Shown: piece by piece, positions 1-8,025 of the stretch
Layout of the letters: the number at the start of each line of letters is the position of its first letter
How positions within the stretch are numbered: position 1 is the first letter of the stretch
DNA from: Anaerolineae bacterium
Lineage (GTDB): Bacteria; Chloroflexota; Anaerolineae; Promineifilales; Promineifilaceae
Direction: 5' to 3'
NCBI GenBank assembly: GCA_023954475.1
Contig: JAMLHW010000004.1
Span: 124,001 to 188,000, forward strand
DNA length: 64,000 nucleotides
Notes under the pieces: generated by a model
Told to the model about the DNA's origin: nothing
Database searches by the model: none
What the model saw: only the letters and a program-made list of their open reading frames with translations
Made by a program: the position numbers and the translations under genes

Positions 1-2
1 CT

Positions 3-632
3 GATTTTGTCGGCCCTGTCCAACAGGCACTTGGTGTACCCGTCGGCTTTGACACAGACGTCAATGGTGCGGCGCTTGGCGAATACCGCTGGGGCGCAGC
101 GCAGGGACTGGACACATTCCTCTATTTGACCATCGGCACCGGCGTTGGTGGCGGCGGCATGCTCGGCGGCAAGCTGATGCACGGACTCGTTCACCCGGAA
201 ATGGGACACATGCGTCTGCCACGAGACCGCCATCGCGATTCGTTTGCCGGTATCTGCCCGTATCACGGCGATTGTCTGGAAGGTCTGACGTGTGGCCCGG
301 CGCTGCAGGCACATTGGGGTGTTGCCGCCGAAAAACTACCTCCCGATCATCCGGCATGGGAACTGGAAGCCGACTATCTGGCATTGGCACTGCACAACCT
401 CGTCTGCATCTTGTCACCACAGCGCATCATTTTGGGCGGTGGCGTGGCGCAGCAACCAATCTTACTACCTCTCGTCCGGCAGAAGTTGCAGACATTGCTC
501 AACGGCTATGTACAGCATCCAGCGATCATCGACGACATCGACACCTATGTCGTTGCACCCGGTCTGGGCAATCATGCTGGGGTATTAGGTGCGATCGCAC
601 TGGCTGAGATGGCGACACGGAACACGGAGTAA
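3..632 (+). CDS. ROK family sugar kinase (fructokinase-like), 5' truncated by window
   Basis: The C-terminal two thirds of a ROK-family kinase, which phosphorylates a hexose (probably fructose) with ATP in the cytoplasm. The frame is open from base 3, so the true start lies outside the window. Visible are the catalytic-Asp segment [11 protein letters not shown], the glycine-rich phosphate loop TIGTGVGGG, and the zinc-binding stretch [10 protein letters not shown] typical of the YdhR/GmuE fructokinase branch. A C-terminal Gly-rich segment ([11 protein letters not shown]) follows, as expected. The stop is 8 bases before the Roco gene, so the two may be cotranscribed. Family is certain; the sugar substrate is inferred. 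Confidence 0.9.
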   Translation, partial: DFVGPVQQALGVPVGFDTDVNGAALGEYRWGAAQGLDTFLYLTIGTGVGGGGMLGGKLMHGLVHPEMGHMRLPRDRHRDSFAGICPYHGDCLEGLTCGPALQAHWGVAAEKLPPDHPAWELEADYLALALHNLVCILSPQRIILGGGVAQQPILLPLVRQKLQTLLNGYVQHPAIIDDIDTYVVAPGLGNHAGVLGAIALAEMATRNTE

Positions 633-640
633 CTCACAAC

Positions 641-3358
641 GTGAGTGACGAAGATGTAATCCGCCTGCTGGAAAAGGCTGAACTGGGCGGCTGGGAAACG
701 CTGAATTTGTCGGATCGCGGTTTGACTGCATTACCGCCGCAAATCGGCCGATTGACAACCCTGATCTCGCTCGATCTGAGCGGCAACAACCTTACCAGAC
801 TGCCTGATGAAATCGGCCGATTGTCCAAATTGCAGTCGCTCGATCTCGGTCCCGCCCGCGCTCACCGCAGCAACGACCATACATCCGGAATTGGCGCCAA
901 TTGTCTGACCGAATTGCCGTCGGCACTCTTCCAGCTCACCGAACTGCGCTTCCTCATCGTGCGCGGCAACTGCCTGACTACGTTACAAGACGAAATCGGC
1001 CGATTACGCCAACTCCAACTCCTCGACATCGGTAACAACCGCTTGTCCACCTTGCCCGATACCCTGGCACAACTGGAAAATCTGGTCACGCTCCACGCCG
1101 ACAATAATGCCATCGCCGCGTTACCGGAACGGAGCGAGCGGCTGGGAAATTTGTCGGTTCTGGAATTGGGCAACAACCGGTTGACCGCTTTGCCGGCCGG
1201 GATCGGCCGAATGACCCGCTTGCGCCTGCTCGACGTGGGCAACACACTCAGCAAACGGCTCGTGCGCGGTGAAGACGGCACGCCGGTCGAGATTGCCGCT
1301 GCCACAAACCAAATCGACGCCTTGCCCGACGGCATCGTGCAACTACCGCGACTGGCGCAACTGTTTGCCCGCAACAACCAGATCGCTCGCCTGCCCGACA
1401 AGATGGCACAAATGAAAGCACTGCGCCATCTCGACTTGCAGGGCAATCCGCTGCCGATTCCGCCGGAAATCCTGGCAAAAGCGTATCTGCCGCACGCCAT
1501 CATCCGTTATCACGATGAGGCAGTCAATGCACCGCCGGAAGTTCAGCTAAACGAGGCAGTCATTACCGTTATCGGGCCGGAAGGCGCGGGCAAATCAGCC
1601 CTGATCGAACGATTGATCAGTGAAAGGTACGATGCAAACAAACAGCACGAATCGGGATTGTCGGTGCGTGCGTGGCACATTGAAGGGGACGATCAGCGCA
1701 TTCGCGTCAATTTCTGGGACGGCGATCCCGGCCTGACTGCGACGCCGCATCAATTCTGGAGTGCACAGCGCACGCTCTATTTGCTGGTGACCGATGCGCG
1801 GCATGACGAGACAGATAACCGGCTGGCAACCTGGCTGCGGTTGATCGCCAATTTCAGTGCCGACGCGCCGGTGATCATTGCGCACAACAAAACCGATCTC
1901 GGCCGATTTTCACTTCCTGAGCACCCGCTACGCAGCAAATTTGCGCAAATACACGCTATCGTACCTGTCTCTGTGGCAACGGGCGACGGAATTGACACTT
2001 TACAGGCAGAAATCATCACCGCCATTCGCGCGCTCGAACATGTCGATAACCTGATTCCGCGCAGTTGGTATCAATTTAAGCTGCAAATCGAATCGTTTGC
2101 CGCCCCGTTGCTGACGCCGGAGGAATTCGGCCGAATGGCATCGCGTCAAGCAATCACCGACGCATATGAGCAGGCTGTCCTGCTCCAGTTCCTGAGTGAC
2201 ATCAACATCGTCGTGCGCCTGATCGAGCGCAAGCGGCAGGAAGTCACACATATCATCAAGCAAACGTGGCTTGTGGCGGCGATTTATGCCATCTTGCATG
2301 CGCCTACCGGCGGCAAATTGACCGAGGCACACCTTGCCGAGATTCTCGACCCGGCTTCGCACCCGCCGGAGACACACGCCATCATTTTGCAGGCTATGCA
2401 ACAGCTTCAATTGGGCTTCCGGCATAACGAGCAATTTGTCGTACCGCAGCAATTGCCGCCGACACAGCCGTCATTCACCTGGCAACCAACTGATCCGGTG
2501 GTGCTGCAATATCGCTTTCCGGTGCTGCCGCACAGTGTAGTTGCCGGCGTCATTGTCAAGCTGCGACAGTTCATTGTCGATGAAGTTATCTGGCGTGACG
2601 GTGCTCTGTTGGCAGTGGGCGGATGTCAGGCGTTGTTATTGGGTGATTCGGCCGAAAACACGCTGACACTCTCCGCCGTTGGTGAACCGTCCGCAGCGCG
2701 GCAACTACTTAGCCTGTTTCGCACCCATCTCGACCAACTGGACGACGACCTGCCAGGCCTGGACATACAGCGTTATGTCTTGCTGCCGCCCGACTTGTTG
2801 GTAGGTGAGAGCTTTGACCATTTGCTGACGTTGGAGCAAATGGGTGTGCAGCGTTTTGTGCCGGAAGGGACGAGCCAGACTTACTACGTGACTGCGACGC
2901 TCGACCGCATTGTCGCGCCGCAAGTGCGCCATCATGCAGCACCTGCCGTCGCAGTCGCAGCAGCAGTGGATACTGAAACAAAAGTGACGGCTACCTGGGA
3001 AACGGAATCGGCCGAAAGGCAGTTGATCCGGATGCGCCGCATTCGTGGTCTGGTTGAAACCCACGCCCGTACGCGTGCCAACAGCCATTTCCTGTTGCTC
3101 GGCGCGGCGTGGCTGATCGGCTATCTCCTTTTGCTCCAGCTAGATTTTCTGGGCATTGGCAGCACTATCATCGCGGTATTGATCGGCGCTACGTTGTATG
3201 TGCGCCAGGCGCGACGGTTCAAATCATGGTCGCCACGCGGCATGTATACGCGCCTGCTCGCCCAACAGCGCTTCGACACCTTTGCTGAAATTGATTTCGA
3301 CGACGCGCTCTATCGCCGTCTTGAAAACGAACATGGTTTTCACGACACATTTTTGTAA
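641..3358 (+). CDS. Leucine-rich-repeat Roco protein (LRR-Roc-COR GTPase) with C-terminal membrane helices
   Basis: A 905-residue Roco-type protein. Residues 1-300 hold about ten bacterial LRRs (LxxLxLxxNxLxxLPxxIGRL). A Roc GTPase domain follows with P-loop GPEGAGKS near residue 315 and NKTD (base-specificity G4) near 416, then a COR-like region. Two hydrophobic segments at about 820-860 suggest membrane anchoring, followed by a short basic tail. Roco proteins are dimeric G proteins with mostly unknown bacterial roles. The palindrome TCGGCCGA falls repeatedly on the Ile-Gly-Arg-Leu codons of the LRRs. The gene starts 8 bases after the ROK kinase and ends 26 bases before the S9 peptidase. Domain calls are firm up to the Roc domain; COR is inferred from position and length. 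Confidence 0.85.
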   Translation: MSDEDVIRLLEKAELGGWETLNLSDRGLTALPPQIGRLTTLISLDLSGNNLTRLPDEIGRLSKLQSLDLGPARAHRSNDHTSGIGANCLTELPSALFQLTELRFLIVRGNCLTTLQDEIGRLRQLQLLDIGNNRLSTLPDTLAQLENLVTLHADNNAIAALPERSERLGNLSVLELGNNRLTALPAGIGRMTRLRLLDVGNTLSKRLVRGEDGTPVEIAAATNQIDALPDGIVQLPRLAQLFARNNQIARLPDKMAQMKALRHLDLQGNPLPIPPEILAKAYLPHAIIRYHDEAVNAPPEVQLNEAVITVIGPEGAGKSALIERLISERYDANKQHESGLSVRAWHIEGDDQRIRVNFWDGDPGLTATPHQFWSAQRTLYLLVTDARHDETDNRLATWLRLIANFSADAPVIIAHNKTDLGRFSLPEHPLRSKFAQIHAIVPVSVATGDGIDTLQAEIITAIRALEHVDNLIPRSWYQFKLQIESFAAPLLTPEEFGRMASRQAITDAYEQAVLLQFLSDINIVVRLIERKRQEVTHIIKQTWLVAAIYAILHAPTGGKLTEAHLAEILDPASHPPETHAIILQAMQQLQLGFRHNEQFVVPQQLPPTQPSFTWQPTDPVVLQYRFPVLPHSVVAGVIVKLRQFIVDEVIWRDGALLAVGGCQALLLGDSAENTLTLSAVGEPSAARQLLSLFRTHLDQLDDDLPGLDIQRYVLLPPDLLVGESFDHLLTLEQMGVQRFVPEGTSQTYYVTATLDRIVAPQVRHHAAPAVAVAAAVDTETKVTATWETESAERQLIRMRRIRGLVETHARTRANSHFLLLGAAWLIGYLLLLQLDFLGIGSTIIAVLIGATLYVRQARRFKSWSPRGMYTRLLAQQRFDTFAEIDFDDALYRRLENEHGFHDTFL

Positions 3359-3384
3359 CAACCCAACTGTCGTTATCCCAAAAC

Positions 3385-5229
3385 ATGAACAAACCACCTG
3401 ATCGCTACCCCATCGACCGTTATCTCAACGTGCGCAGTGCACTCGGGCCAACTTTTTCGGCCGATAATCGCTACGTGGCGTTCATCAGCAACATCACCGG
3501 CAACTTTGAGGCGTGGCGCATACCGTTTTCGGCCGAAAACGACGCCATCCTGTGGCCTGATCAATTGACCTTCATCGGCGATCGGGTCATGAGTGCGGTG
3601 TATTCGCCAACCAATCCCGATTTGCTGCTATACAGCGCCGATAGCGGCGGTGACGAAAACGCGCAGATATTCCTGCAAACCTTTCGCGACGGTGAATTAC
3701 TCCGCGAAATCAAGGTGAGCAAGGGATTTGAGAATGCCATGCACATGCAACTCCAATGGCTGCCCGGCGGCGGTGGGTTCCTCTTTGTCGCCAATCGTCG
3801 GCGACCCGATCGTTTTGACCTGTACATACAGCCTTTGGACGGTCCACCGACATTGATCTACGCACAGGATGAACCGGGTTACCTGGCGGGTGTGACCGTG
3901 GCCCCATCTGGACGGGATGCCGTCGCTGTGCGCACGGCAAGCTCATTTTCCGGCCAATTGCTGCGCATCGATCTGGAAACCGGCTCGGTAATCGATTTAC
4001 GTCCGGATGCAGACGCAGCACGTTACTACGCGCCACATTATGCCGCCGACGGTCGCCATGTTTATCTCTTGACAGATGCCGCATCCGATTTTCTTCATCT
4101 GGCACGCCTTGATGTAGCCGCGCAAACGCTGCAACCTGTCGTCGCTCCCGACTGGAATGTGAGCGCCCTGGCGCAGTCGGCCGATCGCCGCCACTTGTTT
4201 TACACGGTCAACGAGGCCGGTCTTAGCGGTCTGTTTCTGCTGGACACAACCACCGGCGTGACACGCCAGGCGCCACAGTTTTGGGATGGGCCGGGCGTGG
4301 TCGTCGATGAAATGAACCACATTTCGTTTTCGGCCGATTCCCGGTTTGTCGCTTTCACCTGTTCGAGCAGCACGCGCACGTTTGATGTCTTCGTGTGGGA
4401 TGTGGAGCAGGATGTAATTCGGCCGATAACGCGCTCCTCACACGGCGGCCTGCCTGTGAGCAGCTTCGCCAACCCCAATCTGATCACGTACAAAACGTTT
4501 GATGGGCGCGACATGCCGGCATGGTATTTTCCACCGCCCGAAAAAACGACACCGGCGCCATGCGTTGTCGTCGTTCACGGCGGCCCGGAAAGCCAATGGC
4601 GACCCGGCTTCAACTTTCTCGTGCAATATTTCGTCAACAACGGCTATGCGGTGTTGGCACCCAACGTGCGCGGGTCTACCGGTTACGGACGTGCCTATTC
4701 CAAGCTGGACGATGTACGCAAGCGGATGGACTCGGTCGCCGATCTGGCCCATGCCAATTTATGGCTGCGCGAACAAGCGGAAATTGACGCCGGACGCATC
4801 ATCGTCTATGGCGGCAGCTACGGCGGCTTCATGGTTTTGTCGTCATTGACGACGTATCCGGCTTTGTGGGCTGCCGGTGTCGACATTGTCGGTATCAGCA
4901 GCTTTGTCACCTTTCTGGAGAATACCAGCGCCTACCGTCGCGCCCATCGCGAAGCGGAATACGGCAGCCTGGAACACGACCGCGATTTCCTGGAATCGAT
5001 TTCGCCGCTGACGCATATCGACAACATTGTCGCGCCGCTGCTCATCATACACGGGCGCAACGACCCGCGCGTACCGGTCAGTGAAGCCGAGCAGGTGGCC
5101 GCTATCCTCAAAGAACGTGGGGTTTCGGCCGAATTGCTGGTTTTCGACGATGAAGGACACGGCATTGTCAAGCTCAAGAATAAACGCGTCATGTATGCCC
5201 GCGTCGTCGATTTCCTGTCGCGACTGTGA
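3385..5229 (+). CDS. S9 family serine peptidase (prolyl oligopeptidase-like)
   Basis: A 614-residue peptidase of the acylaminoacyl-peptidase/dipeptidyl-peptidase branch of clan SC. The N-terminal 380 residues look like the beta-propeller (repeated FSADxRxVAF and similar WD-like strands) that gates access of short peptides. The C-terminal alpha/beta-hydrolase domain carries Ser478 in GGSYGGFMV, Asp560 in HGRNDPRVP and His592 in DDEGHG, giving the full catalytic triad. No signal peptide is visible, so it is probably a cytoplasmic peptide hydrolase. It lies in the same direction as the Roco gene with a 26-base gap. No clear Shine-Dalgarno sequence precedes the ATG. Confidence 0.92.
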   Translation: MNKPPDRYPIDRYLNVRSALGPTFSADNRYVAFISNITGNFEAWRIPFSAENDAILWPDQLTFIGDRVMSAVYSPTNPDLLLYSADSGGDENAQIFLQTFRDGELLREIKVSKGFENAMHMQLQWLPGGGGFLFVANRRRPDRFDLYIQPLDGPPTLIYAQDEPGYLAGVTVAPSGRDAVAVRTASSFSGQLLRIDLETGSVIDLRPDADAARYYAPHYAADGRHVYLLTDAASDFLHLARLDVAAQTLQPVVAPDWNVSALAQSADRRHLFYTVNEAGLSGLFLLDTTTGVTRQAPQFWDGPGVVVDEMNHISFSADSRFVAFTCSSSTRTFDVFVWDVEQDVIRPITRSSHGGLPVSSFANPNLITYKTFDGRDMPAWYFPPPEKTTPAPCVVVVHGGPESQWRPGFNFLVQYFVNNGYAVLAPNVRGSTGYGRAYSKLDDVRKRMDSVADLAHANLWLREQAEIDAGRIIVYGGSYGGFMVLSSLTTYPALWAAGVDIVGISSFVTFLENTSAYRRAHREAEYGSLEHDRDFLESISPLTHIDNIVAPLLIIHGRNDPRVPVSEAEQVAAILKERGVSAELLVFDDEGHGIVKLKNKRVMYARVVDFLSRL

Positions 5230-5354
5230 CAGCAACCGATTCAATCGAGAGACATTACGCCGCTGCGCGGGATCATCGAGTCGATGATAATCAGTGGAGG
5301 ATAGGTCATCTGCCTATCGGATTAACAACCTGATTTACAGGGGAAAACAGGCTG

Positions 5355-5825
5355 TCAATCAAGCCGACTGATCGGCAACACGCGTGCCCCGGACAACCGC
5401 ACCAGATCGGCCGAACTAATTTCCAATGTGGCGGTCGGCTTGCCGCTGCCGCAGTAAACGGGAGCCATCGTCCAGACTGCCTCGTCGATGACAACGGCGA
5501 CATCGTCGCGCAGCGTAATCGGGCAGACACCGCCGACAGGGAAGGATAATTCGGCCGAAACATCATCCGGCGACAACGCACGCAGCGCCCGCCGATTGAC
5601 GCCAAATGCCGCCGCCACCTTGCGGTAATCGATCCGCTCCCGTCCCCGATTGGCTGCCAGCACCAGTGGTCCGTCCTTCACCCGAAACGCCACTGTCTTG
5701 AGCATGTTCGCCAGCGGAAACGGCAAATACGCATCCATATCCGCCACCGTCCGCAGCACCGGATGCGCGTGCATCGTGAACGACACCCCTTCACGCGTCA
5801 GAAAAGCCTCAATCTCGTCAAACAT
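5355..5825 (-). CDS. YbaK/EbsC-type aminoacyl-tRNA deacylase
   Basis: A 156-residue protein of the YbaK/ProX family, stand-alone editing enzymes that hydrolyse mischarged tRNAs such as Cys-tRNA(Pro) or Ala-tRNA(Pro). It has the family fold from start to end: an N-terminal helix (FDEIEAFLTREGVSF), the conserved segment LANMLKTVAFRVKDGPLVL that includes the Lys used by the family, then the glycine-rich VGGVCPITL and GSGKPTATLEI motifs. Length matches the family. It is convergent with the S9 peptidase and sits 9 bases downstream of the HNH gene on the same strand. The exact tRNA substrate is not decided by the sequence. Confidence 0.88.
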   Translation of the reverse strand: MFDEIEAFLTREGVSFTMHAHPVLRTVADMDAYLPFPLANMLKTVAFRVKDGPLVLAANRGRERIDYRKVAAAFGVNRRALRALSPDDVSAELSFPVGGVCPITLRDDVAVVIDEAVWTMAPVYCGSGKPTATLEISSADLVRLSGARVLPISRLD

Positions 5826-5834
5826 CGTCGTGGG

Positions 5835-6257
5835 CTAGGTTTCAGGCACGTGCGGGAATCGGCCGAAATGCATTTCTTCCTGTCGAATCTCCAACATGAT
5901 CGGCCGATTCATTTTGAGCACATCGACTGTAACTCGGCCGATTGCTGTCAATCCCTCTATTTTGACGCCTTCATAAGTGAAATGAGTGGACCATCTTTCG
6001 AGGCGCGGGTGGAAGATTGGCGCTTCAGACTGCGAAACACCATCGGTTGCGCTCTGACGCGCACCCTTGAAAAGTGAGCACGCAACACAAGCGAGGGCTA
6101 AATTCTCCGCACTGGTCGCACCACCTGCCACGACCGGCTCTATGTGATCGATATGGAATGTAGCAGCCTGACCACGCTGTGACAACTGGCAATACTCACA
6201 ACGATTACCCGCTCGTTCTACGACGAGTTGGCGTAAAGACAATGGTATGTTGCTCAA
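5835..6257 (-). CDS. HNH endonuclease
   Basis: A 140-residue HNH nuclease. Paired Cys in RCEYC and later CVAC frame the metal-binding fold, and HIDHIEPVVAGG followed by SAENLALAC supplies the HNH His/Asn residues. The translation starts at TTG 6257 because no ATG lies close enough to include the first motif. That TTG overlaps the stop of the upstream small gene (TTGA), which implies translational coupling. Stand-alone HNH proteins of this type act as nicking or restriction nucleases or have unknown roles. No methylase lies next to it. The C-terminal 60 residues after the HNH fold carry no motif I recognise. Confidence 0.85.
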   Translation of the reverse strand: MSNIPLSLRQLVVERAGNRCEYCQLSQRGQAATFHIDHIEPVVAGGATSAENLALACVACSLFKGARQSATDGVSQSEAPIFHPRLERWSTHFTYEGVKIEGLTAIGRVTVDVLKMNRPIMLEIRQEEMHFGRFPHVPET

Positions 6258-6457
6258 TGGGTTTGCTCAATACGCTCAGCACGAAGACGCAACAATGACA
6301 AAAACTCTGCAATTTCAACCAGGCCTTCAGCCTCTTCGCGCTCAGATTGACTCAGCGGATGACCCTGATCTTGCTGGTCAAGCAAACGCTGCAAACGCGC
6401 TTGTACAGCATCAGGCAACTCAAACCGCACGTGCTGTGTGTCAATTGTCATCAACAT
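6254..6457 (-). CDS. Small conserved-looking protein paired with the HNH nuclease
   Basis: A short hydrophilic, leucine-rich protein of about 67 residues, mostly predicted helix (QARLQRLLDQQDQG, EREEAEGLVEIAEFLSLLRLRAERIE). The start is placed at ATG 6457 because AGAGG lies 8 bases before it. GTG 6466 and ATG 6451 are alternatives. Its stop overlaps the TTG start of the HNH gene by the TTGA arrangement, so the two are translated as a pair. The layout resembles an antitoxin or accessory protein in front of a nuclease, but no known antitoxin motif is visible. Function unknown. Confidence 0.65.
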   Translation of the reverse strand: MLMTIDTQHVRFELPDAVQARLQRLLDQQDQGHPLSQSEREEAEGLVEIAEFLSLLRLRAERIEQTH

Positions 6458-6605
6458 CGCAACCACCTCTTCTCAAGTAGTTTCCACACAAGCTCAGTAT
6501 AACACAAACATCCGATCGCCATCCGATGCAAACGGCTGGTACGTGTGCTAGACGAAGACTTACCCCCACCGTCTACATTCTGCACCGGATGACAACGCTC
6601 GACAG

Positions 6606-6614
6606 TGATATAAT
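6606..6614 (+). promoter_or_regulatory. Candidate extended -10 promoter for the ubiD-acnX operon
   Basis: TGATATAAT is a consensus -10 (TATAAT, 6609-6614) with the extended TGn element just upstream. It lies 36 bases before the ubiD-like ATG, which has a strong AAGGAG ribosome-binding site at 6641-6646. No convincing -35 hexamer is found at 17 bases, which fits an extended -10 promoter. Confidence 0.55.
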
Positions 6615-6650
6615 AATCGCTCAGCGACGCCGTCGCAACCAAGGAGTCAC

Positions 6651-7964
6651 ATGAGTTTCCGCGAATTCATCGCCAAAGCTGAACAACACGGCGACCTGAT
6701 CGTCATCGACAAGCCGGTCAGTGTTGATTATGAACTGGCCAACATCGCCAACGCCCTCAAACACAATGTCGTATTGTTCACCAACATCATCGAACATCCC
6801 GGTGCGCGTGTTTGCGCCAACCCGTGCGCCGAACGTCGCTTCTTCAGCATTGATCTCGACGTTCCTGTCGATCAACTGCTGCACCATCTCGCCGCCGCCC
6901 TCGAAAACCCGGTCGAGCCAGCAATCGTTCAGACTGCACCCTGTCAGGAAGTCGTCGTTGAATCGCCCAAACTGAGCGAGTTGCCTTTCCTGCTGCATTT
7001 GCCCGGCGATGCCGGTTACTACTGCGCCAGCAATGTCGTCATCATCAACGATCCCGATTTAGGTCTGAACATGTGCTACCACCGCATCTTGCGCCTGGAT
7101 GACACGCATCTGGCAGCGCGGATTGTCGAGCGGCGCGGCACGCATACAGCCATGCAGAAGGTAGACGGCGATTTGCCGGTTGCCATCTGTATCGGCGTGT
7201 CGCTGGCAACTCATCTGGCCGCGTCAATGGGACCGCCTCCGGGTGTTAATGAGATGGCAATTGCCAATGCGCTGCAACCGACGCCGGTTGTCAAATGCCT
7301 GACCAATGATTTGTACGTATCGGCCGATGCTGAGATCGTCATGGAAGGGCGCATCACACACCAACGTTCGGCCGAAGGGCCATTCATGGACCTCACCGAG
7401 ACAATGGACGTTATCCGGCAAGGCCCGGTGATCGAAATCGACTTGATCACGCACCGGCGCAATCCGATTTACCACGCACTGCTGCCCGGCGGCCTCGAAC
7501 ACAAGATGTTGATGGGCATGCCGAAAGAGCCAACGATATTTGCTGAAGTCAACAAAGTCGTGCCTTGTACCGGCGCGGCCATCACGCCCGGCGGCACATC
7601 GTGGCTGCATGCCGTCGTCCAAATTGACAAACAAGGCCCTGACGACGGGCGCAAGGCAATCGAAGCCGCATTCAAAGGCCACGGCTCACTCAAACACGTC
7701 TGGGTTGTCGATACCGATGTCGATATTTACGATCCGGCGCAGGTCGAGTGGGCAATGGCAACCCGTTTTCAGGCAGACAAAGATTTGATGATCTTTCCGG
7801 ATCAGCCCGGCAGTTCGCTCGACCCATCCGGCATTCACGAACCCGGCCAAAAAAGCCGCACGGCCAAGCTGGGACTGGATTGCACCATTCCGTGGGGCGC
7901 GGACAAGGCAAAATTTACGCGTGGGGAATACGGTGAAATCAACATCACAGATTACATTAGTTGA
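6651..7964 (+). CDS. UbiD family decarboxylase (candidate trans-anhydromevalonate-phosphate decarboxylase)
   Basis: A 437-residue UbiD-family enzyme, which uses prenylated FMN made by UbiX to decarboxylate an unsaturated acid. The sequence is collinear with the family: N-terminal SFREFIAKAEQHGDL, the central ASMGPPPGVNEMAIANAL, and the C-terminal HVWVVDTDVDIYDPAQVEWA and SLDPSG regions. Family members include the archaeal decarboxylase that makes isopentenyl phosphate from anhydromevalonate 5-phosphate. The same operon encodes a fused aconitase X, the usual partner enzyme in that route, so this role is proposed. Aromatic-acid decarboxylation is the main alternative. AAGGAG sits 4 bases before the ATG. 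Confidence 0.85.
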   Translation: MSFREFIAKAEQHGDLIVIDKPVSVDYELANIANALKHNVVLFTNIIEHPGARVCANPCAERRFFSIDLDVPVDQLLHHLAAALENPVEPAIVQTAPCQEVVVESPKLSELPFLLHLPGDAGYYCASNVVIINDPDLGLNMCYHRILRLDDTHLAARIVERRGTHTAMQKVDGDLPVAICIGVSLATHLAASMGPPPGVNEMAIANALQPTPVVKCLTNDLYVSADAEIVMEGRITHQRSAEGPFMDLTETMDVIRQGPVIEIDLITHRRNPIYHALLPGGLEHKMLMGMPKEPTIFAEVNKVVPCTGAAITPGGTSWLHAVVQIDKQGPDDGRKAIEAAFKGHGSLKHVWVVDTDVDIYDPAQVEWAMATRFQADKDLMIFPDQPGSSLDPSGIHEPGQKSRTAKLGLDCTIPWGADKAKFTRGEYGEINITDYIS

Positions 7965-8025
7965 ATGAATGGCTGATTGGCAAAACCACTGGCCAACCAA
8001 CATACTAACTGACCAACAAACCAAC

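Noticed and set aside
61-420. Long open frame opposite the ROK kinase, and many similar opposite-strand frames
   Set aside because: Composition and similarity support the ROK frame; the opposite frames have no family features and come from codon bias.
5835-6466. Classical toxin-antitoxin module
   Set aside because: The nuclease is an HNH type not known as a standard toxin, and the small protein has no known antitoxin motif. Kept as a coupled pair of unknown function.
7969-8025. N-terminal extension of the antiporter
   Set aside because: The 19 codons encode a low-complexity NWPTN-like stretch made of ACCAAC filler; the membrane protein proper begins at ATG 8026.
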